Assembly: GCA_023014485.1 (NCBI GenBank)
Contig: JAJOZX010005633.1
Span: 62,001-126,000, forward strand
Source: Bathynomus jamesi
Taxonomy: Eukaryota; Arthropoda; Malacostraca; Isopoda; Cirolanidae
DNA length: 64,000 nt
Reading direction: 5' to 3'
Shown here: one piece after another, positions 1 through 11,900 of the stretch
Layout: the number at the start of each line of letters is the position of its first letter
Numbering within the stretch: position 1 is the stretch's first letter
Notes under the pieces: model-generated
What the model saw: only the letters and a program-made list of their open reading frames with translations
Told to the model about the DNA's origin: nothing
Database searches by the model: none
Position numbers and translations under genes: made by a program

Positions 1-115
1 GTGTCCAGGAATCTCAAAAACCCTGGACCTTGATTTTGTGTCTTCCTCTATGAAGCGGGAGAGGGGCGTTTTTGAGGACATTCGCCTTTGGCTCCTCCTC
101 CCTGCATAAAGAAAA
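1..115 (-). repeat. Dispersed repeat, GC-rich, shared with 8760-8870
   Basis: Read on the minus strand, this resembles the plus strand at about 8765-8866 (shared pieces include GGCGAATG, CCAGGGTTTT and GAGATT). It is an interspersed repeat of unknown class. Confidence 0.5.
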
Positions 116-387
116 TACGTACCCTATGACAGATAGGGTAAGAAAAGATAACGGATTCGTTGCGACAACTTTAGAAAAGGAAGATACATGTTGAACGAGC
201 GTTTGCAGTGAGACAGCTAACTAGGAAACTGGGTTGCAAGCACATATGCAGGAGAGAGGATAAATATGAATTTGGAAAAGAATGAGCGGTGGCTGTCGCA
301 GACAGAGCACATCAGCAGCTCATGGGCTATCAGTTGGTGGTGGTTGTAGAATTTTCCGATGTGCCATTTAGTCTGTGCACGGTTCCA

Positions 388-410
388 AAGCAAGCAAGCA
401 AGCAAGCAAG

Positions 411-475
<65 letters not shown>
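388..475. repeat. Compound microsatellite (AAGC)n(CG)n(CA)n(TA)n
   Basis: A CAAG run from 388, CG from 411, CA about 419-450, TA about 451-475. Reading frames over it encode only simple dipeptide runs and are not genes. Confidence 0.95.
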
Positions 476-504
476 TTTAGCTCAATAGCATATAGGACTA
501 AGAA

Positions 505-1505
505 GTACAGTGACTAGTTTTGTTGACGTAAGTGAAAGGAGATTAACGAAAGTGAAAGTAAATGAAAGCAAGGCTCTTGTTGAACGAAAAGGAGAGTTAG
601 TATGTAATGTTGTGGTGAGTGGAGAAAACTTAGAATTTTGCTACGGAATTTAAATATTTGCGATGTCTGATGAACAAATACATTAGAAACGGAAAGTAGA
701 GTGAAACAGGGTGAACAAGTCGTGGGCTCAGTGAGCCCTGGTAAGAAAAAAGTGCTTGAGTATAGATTGTCTTGTTTGATGGGGTTATTTATCCTCCTTC
801 GCAACATCTAAGGTCATGATGGAGGAGACTTAACAGCTTTACGTGGGACCCGAACCACGGGTCACTGCATAATATGGGCGCAGGGCAAGGTACCCCATCC
901 AACTACTAACTTGACCCAATGTCGTTTAACTTCACTGATCGACGGGAAGTGGATTTATGACACTGGCCACGGCGTAGCCTGCTTGAGCGTGTGTTGGTGC
1001 GAACACTGATTTATGGGTATGAGAGACTTATTTGGTGTGGTAGTTCACAATAAAAAGTGAGAGCAGTCGAGATGAATAATTTAAGCATGATTGGTGTAAA
1101 ACGGGTTAACCGTATGAGAAATGAGGAGTATTCGGTAAAAGTTGTGGAGTGAAAAAGTCATAGGAAGATAAAAATAGAGGATAGTATGGTATAATTGCGA
1201 AAGGATGTACAGTATAATGGTGAGTGTGTTGGCGTGAGAAGAGGAGGAAGACCACGTAAAAGACGGAAAGATGCAGTTAATAAATGTTTGAATAAACTTG
1301 CTCATATAAATGTGACACAGGAGTTGACGAGAAAGCGAGAGGAATGGAAGCGGTTTGTGAGGTGTGGAAATAGACTGGTTTCACCTGACGTACCACCAGT
1401 GGTATACTCCCAACCTTGTCATGGAAGGTAATACTGGATCCCTGAGGTCGGGGTGGTAACTTATTCCCGGTGGTGATCCCCTTGTATCATTGTATGTGTG
1501 TGTGT
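505..1505 (+). mobile_element. RTE-like LINE 3' relic, interrupted by a SINE
   Basis: Degraded plus-strand reverse transcriptase C-terminus. About 540-765 reads, with frameshifts, like the region after the RT palm (matches to a 'VVVNGENLEN...KYL' type stretch). About 1005-1430 continues with an 'LIYGYET' type start and ends with GRPRKR and LTRKREEWKRFV, typical of the RTE-clade C-terminus. The 3' tail ends in a TG-rich simple repeat near 1505. The break at about 770-1000 is filled by a SINE in the opposite direction. Many stops; inactive. Confidence 0.7.
772..925 (-). repeat. tRNA-like SINE family A, copy 1
   Basis: On the minus strand it carries the family hallmark ACCCGTGGTTCGG (B-box-like) followed by a CGTAAAGCTGT segment and a tail with GCGAAGGAGG and AACCCCATCAA. 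The same segment recurs at about 3.5, 33.8, 35.6, 36.2, 47.7 and 52.1 kb. It sits inside the RTE relic. Confidence 0.7.
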
Positions 1506-2181
1506 AATTGATTCGAGTATTTTCAATCCCGCCTTCAAGGTTCGTGCCCACCCCATGAAGAATGGATTCTTAGGTAATGTACTAGCAAATTAACCCAATT
1601 AATGACAGTAAAGCTTACTGCTTTAACAACAAAATTAAGTCGCCCAAGCTTAATAGTTGACTCAAATTTTAGGCTTTCATCCCTTCAGTGTTCATTTTGC
1701 ACCTAATATAACGTAACCTAATCGTAGCCGCCGCGTACAATTATGTACAAAACGTTGAAAGGGTTAAGAATGACGCTTCTTACCATTTTCAGTTTGTCAT
1801 TGGCTCGTAGAGTAAGAAAGATTCTCCACCCCTGATCTTTGCCATGGCTTTCCTATTTCAGTCTTTAGTCTTCCTATTTGAACTTATAAAAATATTCCAC
1901 TGCTTCTTTACCCCGAAAGACTTAATTCTGTTTATGATTAGAGAGATAAGTAGTAGTTGCCATAGAATTAGACTACTGAACTTTGACCGCGTGTAGTCAA
2001 AAGCTAGAAACAGATTAGCTATATAGAAAAAGTGAGTCACATGATGAAAATTTATAAATAATGCAGAAATTATAAGGGGAGTAATTTAAACTTAACAAAT
2101 GAATGGTAAGAAACTACATTCTTAAAACCTAAAGTCCGAGTCCGCTATTAGGCCCACAAATACTGTATATGGTAGGTAGTA
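1506..2181. other. No feature recognised
   Basis: AT-rich sequence with no coding signature, inverted repeat or RNA feature that I can support. Confidence 0.6.
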
Positions 2182-2885
2182 CCGGGTGTCCCATTCGAAA
2201 TGAAACAACTTTGAAACTGTAATTTTTAAAGTATTAATGCGAGAATGTGGAAACTTTGCCAGTTACTACACCATATGCATAAGTTTTTGTCAACGGTTTT
2301 TGTTTGTTTCAGATTGAATTATGTTTACTCCACAAGAAAAAGCGAAATGTGTGTTATGGATGGCTGAGTTGAAGTCCCCTTGGCGCAACAGCGATTCCGT
2401 ACAACCTTTCACAAGGAACCACCCACCAGAAGAGACCTATATGCATGGACCAAGAAATTTGAGGACTGGCAGTGTTCTAAAGGAACACTCTGGAGGGCGA
2501 ACAAGATCGGATGATGATTATGAACAAATACGCGACGTCTTTGGTAGTAGCCCGAGAAAATCCAGCCGTCGTGCCAGTGCCGAACTGCAGATTCCTCGTT
2601 CAACTGAAAGAGCGCATCACAGAAGCGGTGGACTCTGTAACCCCTGAGATGCTAGGCAACGTGTGGAGGGAAATTAAATACCGTTGCGACCTGGTCCGTG
2701 CTACAAATGGTGCACATATTGAATGCATATAATGAAGAACTCTAATGTATCTAAATGTTATAATTCACATATATCATATGAAACTTTGACATTGACTATT
2801 TACTGGGTGAATATTACATTATTTGCATCATTCAATAAAAAATTATAAGGTTTCAAAGTTGTTTCATTTCGAATGGGACACTCGG
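2182..2885 (+). mobile_element. Deleted mariner-type DNA transposon (DUF4817 type) with both TIRs
   Basis: Ends are near-perfect TIRs of about 36 bp (left begins CCGGGTGTCCCATTCG, right end its complement with G to A at position 4), followed by looser similarity. TA lies on both sides (2180-2181 and 2886-2887), the Tc1/mariner target. At 704 bp it is far shorter than an autonomous copy. Coding pieces are the helix-turn-helix N-terminus (from 2321, MFTPQEKAKCVLWMAEL) and, in another frame, the last part of the transposase (about 2600-2732, TPEMLGNVWREI and RATNGAHIE). The catalytic core is missing, so it is non-autonomous. Confidence 0.85.
2321..2732 (+). pseudogene. Mariner-type transposase remnant (HTH start and C-terminal end)
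   Basis: The N-terminal part matches the DUF4817 helix-turn-helix start seen in insect and crustacean mariner-like elements. The frame then changes near 2600 and continues as LKERITEAVDSVTPEML to the usual C-terminus ending ATNGAHIE. The DDE catalytic region between them is deleted, so no active enzyme can be made. Confidence 0.75.
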
Positions 2886-3136
2886 TATAGCATGTATTGT
2901 ATTTTAATTTGCCTCAAAATGTGGTATTTACATTTTAAAAACTTCAGAAAATTGATTTTAAAAAAAAATAATAATAAATGTGGGGATTTTCAGGGGGGTT
3001 CCAATAAAACCCATCGGGGACAACTGGGTTGGGTTCAATCAGGCCAACCATGACTTAAGCCCTAGCAAAACCTCGGGAATTAAAGCAGTTTGTTGCTAGT
3101 TGTGGACTTGCTGTCAGTTACTGAGAACAAGCTTTA

Positions 3137-3203
3137 ACCGGTGAGGTGTGGTGCAGACCACGTGAAATCTTGTCATGTGGTCTCCGAGACCACACCTCAC
3201 GGG
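3137..3203. repeat. Short inverted repeat
   Basis: GGTGAGGTGTGGT near 3140 and its complement ACCACACCTCAC near 3189 bracket about 36 bp that also contains GACCACGTG/CATGTGGTC. It forms a stem with a small loop; possibly a miniature foldback element. Confidence 0.55.
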
Positions 3204-3504
3204 CATCTCCATCCCAATATTATTTTTCCGTTTTGTGCAGTATAAACAGAGTTAAAAAATTATTGAAGCCAATCTAGTTTGATTCTCTCCTTTCAAAAGG
3301 TGGTGGTTAGGAGGGACGTGCAGATGCGGCGAGACAGTGAACGGGATACAAACGGGAAAGCAGAGGGAAGTTACTCCTCCTTTCAAGGTGCTTCTTCCAA
3401 ATAGCTTTGTCCAAAATTAATTGCGTTTGATTCTCTTCCACGATATGTAGGGAACGTCATACCCATGTCACAATATCACTTCCGATACGATCAGCGAAGT
3501 TGGA

Positions 3505-3606
3505 CGGATGACCGTCCTCCGCGTTCAGATGATGTCGCAACCCATGGTTCGGATCCTACATAAAACTAACTCCCCTTCGTCACGTGACCTTTGCGGTTAA
3601 ATAACC
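3505..3606 (+). repeat. SINE family A, copy 2 (fragment)
   Basis: Carries the family core AACCCATGGTTCGGATCC followed by the CTCCCCTTCGTCACGTGACC segment and the degenerate tail. Confidence 0.6.
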
Positions 3607-3609
3607 TTA

Positions 3610-5260
3610 TCCAAAGCGTTATTCCACGATATGTGATACTGGAAATTAAGCTTAATAGTCTATTCGCCAATTTAAAAGGTTAATAAATTTAGATATTACT
3701 ACAAAATTTGTATTTAAATATTCATATGCTATATACACAAAATAATCACATTTTTTAGGGTATCTAATATTTAAATGCTAATTTTTTTTCTTTTTTTCAG
3801 ATACTTACCTAACAATGTTAAGACTAGATATATTTTGTATATGGCCAAAATAATTGTATACGGTGAGGCCGGGAAATTTTATTTTTATTATTATTATTTT
3901 TAAACAAGTAAACTCAGGAATGTTAAAAAATATACATAAATTTTAATGATGAAAATGAACATTAGTACAAAATAAAACGCGATATCCACGGCTGAATACA
4001 GACGAGTCTTCTAATACAATAGGGAGCAGACTTACTGAAATTACGAAATATCTGCAAAGCACGTATTAAAAATGTCACCATAAAATATTTAAATGAAGGA
4101 TTTAAATTTAAAAATAATACATTTCAATTTAAATTACCTTAGAATTCGTTCCATATATAAGAATAGACATTTTATTAGATACTAATTAGATTCACTACAC
4201 CTGAACCCTATGAAATAATTATTATTATTATTATTATTATTATTATCCAGTCTAAATTGCTTAGTTTATAGGAACAAGGCTTATTGGGTTTAATTTTAAA
4301 AATCTATTTTTCCATAGTTTAGGCACCCATATTATCACTGAAAAAAAAATTTTGTACTTCCTTCTAAACAATGCGACACGAGACAAATCTGTGATTTTTT
4401 TTTAATCTTGTGATCTTTATAAAAAATGTCCACAATTTTTTTTTATTAAAGTATCAAATTTGATTTTCAAACTTATCTAAAAAAAAATACTTTACAGCAA
4501 GATTGCAATAAAGTTTAATACTAAAATACACAAGCACTTTACTTTCCTCAAGTATCAATTTGAATAATAATAATTATTATTATTATTTATTATTATTTAA
4601 TTGTAATATCTGATCTAAAATGGGTACAAAACAGACACTATTATTATTGTTGTTATTATTATAATACAGGGTTTCTGTTCATTGCAAAACGTCATCCCAT
4701 TTTTTGAAAGCGTTCGTATTTTCCTTTAAACATTTGCATAAACAAAAACGCTGAAGCAAATCGCTTTAAGACCACGCGCCCATTTGTCACAAATCCAGCA
4801 GACAAATTTTGCATATATATTATTACATATATACACATATATAATGTTGAAATTTTATATAAAAATATTAAATCTATACAAAATGATAATAAGCACGTAT
4901 AATATACATGATACATACAGGCCTAATATACGTGTAATAATATATACGTAAAGACTCTTGCCTCATGGTCAACTGACAAGTGGGCGTAGCTTAAGGCAAC
5001 AGAGATTAAGCTTTCGAAGGGAAAAGTTGGGAAATTACGCGATCATAAATGCAAAAAATATTTTAACTGGATGGGACTCGCATCTCAATTTTTAATTATG
5101 TAGAAATTATGTATGAAAAGGAACGGAAAAATGTATCGTTAAAACGATCATGTCTCCGATTCACAATGTAATAGCTGCGGAAAAATAAAAAAAAATAAAT
5201 AATACAAGGAAGTGGATTAACATAAGCTTGTTTAAGATTGGTAGGGAAGAAGATGGGCGG
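3610..5260. repeat. AT-rich DNA with (ATT)n microsatellites
   Basis: Contains (ATT)n runs near 4219-4247, 4565-4600 and 4640-4662 and long A/T tracts. No gene recognised. It lies downstream of the BTB-ZF gene and its start could include 3'UTR. Confidence 0.6.
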
Positions 5261-5265
5261 GAAAC

Positions 5266-5271
5266 TTTATT
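5266..5271 (-). terminator. Candidate poly(A) signal of the BTB-ZF gene
   Basis: AATAAA on the minus strand, about 436 nt beyond the stop codon. It is the first exact hexamer I noticed downstream, in AT-rich DNA where such matches occur by chance, so support is weak. Confidence 0.3.
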
Positions 5272-5706
5272 GTGTAAAGCAGGCATTTACGAAGTAAAAG
5301 TGGATAACAAAAAAAATTACCAATCTTTTTAAGAAAAAGAACACTAGCAGATGGATTCGGAACCAGCTATTAACGAACCAAATGGACGGGTGTGATATAC
5401 GAGGAAGTCTACCTACTCCGATCCAAAAATAAAGTGATTCAAAGAATATACTAATGGTATTTATAATTAAATGGATTATGCATTTATGTACAAAAATTTA
5501 ACTTGAAATGTACCATATTCACAACCTTTTTCTCTATAATTTCATTAAAGAAAGAACACCTTCAAATTTGGAATGAGTTTAAGCCTGGCATAATGTTGAA
5601 GGCACAATAATCTCAATATAAAATCCCCTGTAAAAAGCTTCTACCACGAAGGAAGCATTTACAAAAATAATTTTCTGTTCAAATGTGTAATTTTCATCTG
5701 CCAATA

Positions 5707-5973
5707 TCAGTGCCTATAATTCCTCTTGTGAAAACGAAGTCCGCACTTCTGCTTGAAGCTTTTACCACAAGTTTCACAAGCAAAAGCTTTGAAATCTGAA
5801 TGGCATCTCATGTGGTCGGTCAGTCCTTCTTTTCTTGTAAAAGCTCGACCGCATATTTCACACGCGTAGGGCTTTTCCCCGGTGTGTATTCTCTCATGTT
5901 GCTTCAAGTAATCCTTTCTTGAAAAACATTTGTGGCAATATTGGCACATGAATGGCCGATCTCCCGTATGGGT
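5707..5973 (-). CDS. BTB-ZF exon 7: zinc fingers 1 (end) to 4 and stop
   Basis: 88 residues plus TGA. It begins THTGDRPF, completing finger 1 (HLK-TH) with a classic linker. Finger 2 is C424/C427/H440/H444 and finger 3 is C452/C455/H468/H472, joined by a TGEKPY linker. Finger 4 is C480/C483/H496/H502 with a wider His-His spacing. Fingers 1 to 3 are canonical C2H2 DNA-binding modules. Acceptor AACAG ends at 5974. The last histidine is also the last residue of the protein. Confidence 0.94.
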   Translation of the reverse strand, partial: THTGDRPFMCQYCHKCFSRKDYLKQHERIHTGEKPYACEICGRAFTRKEGLTDHMRCHSDFKAFACETCGKSFKQKCGLRFHKRNYRH

Positions 5974-8900
5974 CTGTTCAAATTAAAAATTAAATTTATC
6001 AGCGCTTGTTTCTAATAAAATTATTAGGGAAGTTGCTCAGTCTTCTAAATACGAGTATGATTGCAAGACATATCCGATAAGAATGAGCTTCGAGCAACTG
6101 CAAAATTGTTTCCTTGCCTCTGATCGCTCGTAAGAAAGACCATGACACTATTTATTGTACTATTCTACAGTTTATCATTTACTACGACACTCCCTCTGTC
6201 ATTAATGAATGCCGCATACATCTGTCAGTTGGCAATCTTTATATTATTAAAGTTTTCCTTCTCACATCTTTAAAGAGAACTTATAAGCCGATCAGAACTC
6301 TCCATTTTTTTTTTAAGAGCACAACTCGCTAAAGCGAAACAATTTCACAATTATTCAGCCAACAGCGTTCAATGTGAAGCCCATGATAGTGATGCTCACC
6401 TTTTCGAGCTGAGCATGTTTGAGCTACGCGTTAGCATGTATACTGTGACTTACCTTAAGATGATTGGCGAGGTTATCTCTTCGAGTGAAAGTGTGTCCAC
6501 AGAGGAGGCAAACGAACGGCTTTTTGGGACCTTCTGTCACTTCTTCCTCGGCAGCTGACGATGCCCTTGAAGCTTCGCCACCGATGACACCTGGTCCAAT
6601 AATGAATTGAGTTCCGTCTTCGCTCAAGTCTACTTGAAGCAGCTCACCCTAAACAAGGGACGGAAATTTGTATTCAGTATAATCATAAAAAATAATAATA
6701 TAAATAATGATGTTCAATGGAACAATTTGACGTATAAACAAGAAAAACTAATTATTGTACATTATTTAAATTTTTTGTGTGATCGTTCTTTCACTGTTTA
6801 TCTTTAGGTATTTCATTACTATGATTAATTCTCTCTCCTTTTGTCTTTCTTTCCCTGACACTTTACTTCGCTTCCATTTTATTCTCCTAAAGATGTAATC
6901 ACACTTATTTTCGTTCAGTTTGCACTGAATTTGTAAAGCATTTTGAAATGTGACCCTACTCTAATTTCTGAGCAGATTATTTATCAAAGCACGCTAGATT
7001 CAGTAACCTTCAACTACGCTCACTGAAATAATAATATCTGGAATTGCTGAACATCCTTTGTAACGTATGACGGAAGAGATATGTCTCCAGATTTAGTTTT
7101 CAATTAAAACTATATTTTATCTTTTTATGAAAAGTTATTAGAAGTAGGGCGAATTAATGTTGGATTGCCTTGGGCGAGTTCTAGAAGGTAGTTTTTCTCG
7201 TAATACCACGGAACAACCTCTTTGGTTATTATAAGACCAAACTTTAATGCCCGATGATGAACGCAATGGAAGATCCAGGAATATATTGCAAACTTTCGAG
7301 TGTAACTTTGTTCTCACCGTCGAGATTTCCGAATTGGGAAGAGAAGAGTTTTCGTCCCCCTCTGAGGGAAGAATGGGGGAGGAGTGTTCTTCTCCCCCTT
7401 CTTCTTCCTCTTCTTCCTCCTCCTCCTCCCCTTCCTCCTCTTCCCCGAAAGAATTTCTCTCGTTTTCATTTTCTCCATTCTCGGGCTCGAATGACCCTTC
7501 AGCTTCTTCGTCAGGTTTCGACTCAACTTCTTCCTGAAAGGATAAAACATGGGTTTTATCAGGTTAGTTTCGCTCTTATACCATAATTGAAAGAGTGAAA
7601 ACACGTTGAGAAGAGAAAAAAAACTGACTCGAAAGTCCTCACCTTAATATTTTCGACTGGGATCAAACCAGCGTTATCATCATTATTTTGCAAAGCCAGC
7701 GAAGCATCACTGACGCTTTCTTTGACTTCATTATTAGACTCTACGCCATTGCTGCTGGGGTCTGCGATGTGGGTATTGTTGTTGCGAATCATTTTTATCT
7801 TTTCATCGACGCCCATTTTGATTCTTTTCAATTCGGGCATTGATGTGACACGGTTCTTCGGCTTCGGGTTCCTTAACACAGAGCTATTCCTAACGCTGTT
7901 ATGGCCGGACACTTCGTGCCGAGGAGTCAGTTTCGGGGGTTCCTCCTTCTTCATAGAGTCTGTAGGGAAATCGAAATTAGTCCTACGTGACGTAAAGGGA
8001 AGATGGTAGAATACTTTGGAAGTAACACTAATCATGATTATTTAAAGATTAAAAAACATAAAACTTAAATTATTAAATTTTATACAATTTCCGTTCTCTA
8101 CTTTTCTTGCTCCCATCCGGAGCCTGTATTTTACATGATTACAGTAGCATGCAGACTTTTTTTACAGTTAGGGCATCATAAATCGACAGCTTGACACTCA
8201 GGGTGTGACCAGTCCCGAGAGAAGGTAGGAACTACATGCCCCAGTAGTATAGGGAATGGGGAGGCACCGTGAAGCAAAATTTACACCCTCAAAGACGCCC
8301 AATTTCTCTTCTAAAGGGGCAGGACGGACTCGTTGAATTTTACAATTATTTTTGAAGTAATATTTACAAAGGACATCTTCCTAAAAAAAAAGTGCGTTAT
8401 GAAAAGAGCCTCCTACTTTTGCGATTCATTTTCATTACTCTCTTCTGCAATATACCTTCTTCCCGTTCATCACTTCACTCACCTGAGGCTCTCTTCCTCT
8501 TGACTGGGAGAGAAGTGTTCAATAAAGGATTCTGAGCTTTGTTAGTACCCATATTAAGAAAGTTAACTGTAGAAGGCACTGACGGAGTAAAGCTTGCAGG
8601 GGTTGATGCCCCCAGGACACTTGAAGTCCGGGCCGCATCATCAGGTACTGCTAAGCCTTTAACTTGAAGTCCTTCAGCTGTACGTAAAAGGGATCCTAAT
8701 TCACTCTGTGGAACATGCACCTCACCCTGCAAAAGTTTTAAATACCGTCAAATATTTTTTTTTAGGCGGGAAGGAGGGGGCCATGGGCGAATGCCCGCAA
8801 AAGCGTCCCCCAATAGAAAAAGAGGAGAGCCAATCAAAATCCAGGGTTTTCGAGATTGGAGGTCATAAACAGGGGGAAAGATGGATTGAGGAAGATTGTT

Positions 8901-11900
8901 CTACAGTCGACCGGTTGAGTAGATGAAATATTGAAAATACCGATTAACCCTTGCGTTAGAGAGAGTTGGACAGAAAAGGAATTACAGTGTAGAAAGTCTG
9001 GTACTGCGTGCTCTCCTTAAAGGAGAAAGCACGCAATTAGAGTGTTCAGAAGAGCAGTGTCCGTTATAATAGCGATAGCAAAGAGAGAGTGAGGCAACAT
9101 TGCGGCGAAGAGAGAGGAATTGAAGACAGTGAGTAAGAGGCGGGGAATTGATGAGACGAAAAGACTGATTTCATCCAGTCAAGTAGAACTGTGTGGGTTG
9201 AGCCACCCAACACACGAGAAGCAGCGTACTTCATACAAGGGCGGATAACACTCCTGTACAGAGACAGCAACTGAGCGGGGGTGAAGACACTGCGGAGGCG
9301 GCACAGCACACCTAACTTCTAAGCTGTTGTTTTGGAAAGAGTATATGTGATCTTTCCAGGACAGATCACGAGAAAAGGAAACGCCAAGAATGTTGAGAGA
9401 ATGTGTATTGTTGAAGGTAAGGGGATAGTCGTGTGGAAGATTGTGACGAGTAAACAGAGTGAGGAGAGAGTTTGTGAGGCATTGAAAGTCACGAGGTTTT
9501 CTCTGCCCTAATCAGAGATGGCAAAAATATCAGAGGTCAGGTATACCATAGCCGTCCTGCGCGAAGCATGGAGTGACTGTTGAGAGGGACGCTTTGCGAA
9601 GCGGGTGGAGAAGTGAAAAGTGGAATCATTGGCATAGGAGTGGATAGGACAGGAAGTACGACTTGAACAGATCATTGATAAATAAAAGTGGGTGACAAGA
9701 CAGAGCTCTGAGGAACACCATTGTTAATAGCCTTATAAGAACAGTGGCAATCTACAACCGCAGCTATAGATCGGCCAGAAAGGAAATTAGAGAGGAAGGC
9801 ACAGATAGAAGGATAGAAACCGAAGAAGGGCAGTTTGGAAATTAAAGATTTGTGCCAGACTATCAAAAGCTTTTGATATGTCTAGCGCAATAGCAAAAGT
9901 TTCACCGAAGTCCCGAAAGGAGGATGACCAAGTCAGAGAAATATGCAAGAAGATCGCCAGTAGAGCGTCCCTTGCGGAACCCATACTGACGATCTGAAAG
10001 ATTGTGAGAAGAGAGGTGTTTACAAATCTTCCTATTGAGAATAGATTCAAAAACTTTAGAAAGGCAAAAACTCAAAGCAATTGGACTCCAGCAGGAAGGA
10101 AAAGTACCAGATGAAAGACAAAAGACGAAAGAGTTTGCCTCGGCGGGGTGTCAGCACAGAAGCACAGTTCTTGAGAACAGGAGGACCACCGTACGCCTTC
10201 CTAGAATTACAAGGGATTCTAATTTTGAGACAATAAAGTCAGAGGAAGGAGGAGACGGAGGAACAGCATCGGACTCGTCCAGAGTTGAGTTGGAGGCGAA
10301 AGTCTGAGCGAAGAATTCAGCTTTGTCAGAAGACATGAAACTGAGCCGTCGGAATGGAAATGAGGGAAAGAAGAGGAAGTAAAGTTGTTGGAGAGTTTCT
10401 TAGCTAGATGCCAGAAAGAGCGAATCAGAATTCGATAGGTTTTCACATTTTTGTCGGATGAAGGAATTTTTGGCAGTCGAAGAACAGATTTTGCACGATT
10501 CCGGGCAGAAATATAAGCTAAGTGAGAGTCAGGAGTTGGATGGCAACAGTACCTTCTGAAAGCCTCCTCTCTATTGTGGATAGTAGAAGAACAAGTTAAG
10601 TTAAACAAAGGTTTTTTTTTTTTGTTTTTTTTTGCATTCGTAATAAATATAAATATATATATCCCGACCAAGATTTGAACCCAGAACCTATGAATAGGAT
10701 TCCCGTGCGTTAGCCACTGGGCTAGAACAGTTTTACGACTTCGTGTCCAAAGGCGTTAACACGTGCATTTGAACCAATGGCTGCATTTCCATGTGAAGCT
10801 CGAGTTTTATAGCTGGAAATAACACTCACGAATGTGCAAAATACTCGACGCGAAAGAGTTACATTTGTCCACCCCTCCAAGTGCGGGAGTTGGGGTCAAA
10901 ACCGAGAGGATAGTCCTGGATTTTGTTATTAATGAAACTGTCTTTAAGAGCGAGAGAAAAGGGGGGAAAAAAAGATAATTCGGAATAGAACCACGTTTTA
11001 GTGGGAAAGTAAACTGGAAATAATGAAATTTGCTTTTAACACTGGAGAGTTCAATAATAATAATTTACTAAGTAAAGTCAAGTAGGCTTATTTGGGCCTT
11101 AATGGTTCAAAAGGAGGGGTTTACAGATTTACAAGTTAACAAAGACACTAAGATCCACACTAGCTTAGCCCAAGAAGGAAGTAGGAAAAAGTAAAAGACG
11201 AGCAAATGAAACTAAAGAATATTGGAAACTTTCCACCATTCATACCCTTGTAAACTTATATATCTTTCACACACGACTGACAAGTAGCAGTAAAGTATAG
11301 AATAAACGAGGCTGATCTTTTCCGCCACCCACTGCTGATAGAAGAGAGTTGTAAAAGAAAATTTATAGAATAGTAGTGAAAAGTATAATGAAAAGAATAG
11401 CTTCAGAGTTCATTCACACCATGCGTACATTTATCCCGTGTACTAAATTACTCATTAGAAGACAGTGGAAAATAAAGGATATTATTAAATACTAGACTGC
11501 TCATTCTAATCTACACCATGAATTTTTTGTAAGGACTTTTTTATTTATTTAGAACGCCGGATAGCTCAGTGGTTACAGTGTTGGTTTCTGGGCGGTGAGG
11601 CTCTCGGTTCGCTCCCAGTTGCTGGCATTGGGTGGGGTTGGACCGGCCACTAACCGTTTCTACGCGGGCTCAGGTGACCCTTGACTCTTAGGACCAGGCT
11701 TTGAAAAATTACATTTGTAATTTCATCTGAATGTAATTAATTACATATTTGGCTGTAATTGTAATGACGGTTATATTTCACTATAATTGTAATTGAAATA
11801 ATCCAACTAGTCTCAATTAAATTAATTTTTACTTTCTTCAATGACTTGAAAATTTTGCGTCTTTTATTAATAATAATAATAATAAGCTATTTATTCAAAT

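Noticed and set aside
217..480. Open frames over the CA/TA microsatellite
   Set aside because: They encode only alternating dipeptides from simple repeats. The same holds near 18050, 34740, 46580 and 47250.
7247..7586. Serine- or proline-rich plus-strand protein
   Set aside because: It is the complement of the poly-glutamate exon of the BTB-ZF gene.
11555..11640. Functional tRNA gene
   Set aside because: The B box is imperfect and the sequence continues into a SINE body with a T/A-rich tail.
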